From positions 1 through 6,574 of the forward strand of contig JABUSD010000262.1 in NCBI GenBank assembly GCA_021442845.1: a DNA stretch of 6,574 nt. The letters run 5' to 3'. The notes beneath the pieces are model-generated. The model was not told the origin of the DNA, ran no database searches, and was given only the letters and a program-made list of their open reading frames with translations. A program made the translations under genes and the position numbers. Of the stretch, positions 5,513 to 6,574 are shown in pieces; positions within the stretch are counted from its first letter, which is position 1, and every line of letters begins with the position of its first letter. The DNA comes from Holdemanella sp. (GTDB lineage Bacteria > Bacillota_I > Bacilli_A > Erysipelotrichales > Erysipelotrichaceae).

Positions 5513-6574
5513 TGATTTATTTTGATAACTCTTCTACGACCTCTGTACGCCCAGAGGTTCGTAATGTTTATAGCCAGCTATTAGATACACAATATGGGAA
5601 TGCGGATAGTCTTCATGAACTCGGAAGAAATGCGCATTCTTTACTTGAGAAGTCTAGAAGCGCTATCGCAAAGTATTTCCGATGCATGCCAAATGAGATT
5701 CTGTTTACTGGGTGTGCAAGCGAATCCAATTCATTGGCCATCATCGGTTATGCCCTTGCCAATCAGCATAGAGGAAAACACATTCTTGTCAGCAATGTAG
5801 AACATGCATCGGTTGCGCACTCTATGGAATTTTTAAAACAGTTCAACTTTGAAATTGAAGAGCTGCCCATCAATGAAAAGGGAATTGTAACACCAGAACT
5901 GGTAAAGGAAAGAATGCGTAAGGATACAATTCTTGTATCCACTATGCATGTCAACAATGAAGTTGGATCAATCAATCCCGTTGAAGCGATTTCTAACGTT
6001 GTCCATGCCAATCCAACATGTGCTTATCATGTTGATTGTGTGCAATCCTTTACAAAGATAGATATTCCTTTTGAAAAGATTGATTTAATAACGGTATCAA
6101 TGCATAAGATTCATGGTTTAAAGGGAAGTGCCCTTTTAATGAAACGAAAGAATATTCAGCTGATGCCAATTATTCAAGGGGGACAGCAGGAACAGGGACT
6201 TCGTGGTGGAACGGAAAATGCCCCTGCGAATATCGTTATGGCAAAAACCATTCGTCTTGCATTGGAAGAAAAGGAAAAAGCCTATAAGCATGTAGAAACA
6301 ATCAATCGTTATCTACGAAATGAATTAAAGAAGATAGAAGGAGCCCATGTGAATTCCCCAGAAGAAGGGATTCCTTATATCCTTAATATTTCATTTGATC
6401 AGATTACAAGTGAAGTGCTATTGAATGCACTGGATCATAAAGGTATCTGTGTATCGGCAAAAAGTACATGTTCATCACATTCCAAGAATGCCAGTGCCGT
6501 ACTACTTGCAATGGGATTGGATGAAAAACGGGCAACGCATATGATTCGTTTATCATTTGATTCTTTTAATACAA
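5512..6574 (+). CDS. Cysteine desulfurase, NifS/IscS class (NifZ-like), 3' truncated
   Basis: Open from ATG 5512 to the window edge (354 codons visible; the family is about 380-400, so only a short C-terminal piece is missing). These PLP enzymes take sulfur from cysteine as an enzyme persulfide, giving alanine. Visible signatures: N-terminal MIYFDNSSTT; GCASESN (67-73), the PLP-phosphate loop; H98 in NVEHAS, stacking on PLP; NNEVG (148-152); D175 and Q178 in HVDCVQ, contacting the PLP ring; K199 in SMHKIHGLKG, the Schiff-base lysine; RGGTEN (231-236); and C320 in KSTCSS, the persulfide cysteine. All catalytic residues are present. ATGA overlaps the ezrA TAA by one base; AGGTG (5502-5506) 5 nt upstream is a modest SD. 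In Bacillus the gene after ezrA is nifZ, which feeds ThiI for 4-thiouridine in tRNA. By synteny that is the likely role, and thiI is expected beyond the edge. Confidence 0.93.
   Translation, partial: MIYFDNSSTTSVRPEVRNVYSQLLDTQYGNADSLHELGRNAHSLLEKSRSAIAKYFRCMPNEILFTGCASESNSLAIIGYALANQHRGKHILVSNVEHASVAHSMEFLKQFNFEIEELPINEKGIVTPELVKERMRKDTILVSTMHVNNEVGSINPVEAISNVVHANPTCAYHVDCVQSFTKIDIPFEKIDLITVSMHKIHGLKGSALLMKRKNIQLMPIIQGGQQEQGLRGGTENAPANIVMAKTIRLALEEKEKAYKHVETINRYLRNELKKIEGAHVNSPEEGIPYILNISFDQITSEVLLNALDHKGICVSAKSTCSSHSKNASAVLLAMGLDEKRATHMIRLSFDSFNT

Noticed and set aside
5594..6011. Other-frame ORFs within the cysteine desulfurase
   Set aside because: The enzyme's full set of catalytic motifs occupies the other frame; these have no independent support.
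1..6574. CRISPR array, transposase, tRNA or rRNA
   Set aside because: No spaced direct repeats, transposase motifs, tRNA cloverleaf or rRNA-like stretches were recognised on either strand.

Overview
The window is a compact, low-GC chromosomal segment from a Bacillota (Firmicutes) bacterium. I favour an Erysipelotrichia-type gut lineage, but that is inference only. The Firmicutes assignment rests on EzrA (a Firmicutes division regulator), a Bacillus-type S4, a YfmF/YfmH peptidase pair, strong purine-rich Shine-Dalgarno (SD) sites, and an ezrA-to-cysteine-desulfurase order like Bacillus ezrA-nifZ-thiI.

Left part (1-2202, + strand): the 3' part of a YfmF-like M16 peptidase homologue overlaps by 14 bp a complete YfmH-like zinc peptidase that keeps HxxEH. 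The pair ends at a clear intrinsic terminator. Middle (2203-2625, + strand): a short tailless OB-fold single-stranded DNA-binding protein with its own terminator. Its leader holds a very strong SD, an in-frame 9-codon micro-ORF and a small hairpin. Between this gene and rpsD (2632-2751, - strand) lies a self-contained small-RNA cassette: a TTGACT-N17-TATAAT promoter, about 80 nt of RNA and a bidirectional terminator hairpin. It resembles the antitoxin-RNA half of a Firmicutes type I toxin-antitoxin locus, but no toxin ORF lies beside it.

Right part: rpsD (- strand, 2789-3397) has its own terminator, promoter and a roughly 170-nt structured leader that is a candidate S4 autoregulatory site. 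Transcribed divergently, ezrA (+ strand, 3686-5512) overlaps by one base a NifS/IscS-class cysteine desulfurase that runs off the right edge. ezrA carries an unusual cationic amphipathic helix before its membrane anchor.

The genes are mostly housekeeping: proteolysis or EF-P-linked maturation, DNA binding, ribosome assembly, division and sulfur mobilisation. The novelty is concentrated in the intergenic RNAs and the EzrA N-terminus.
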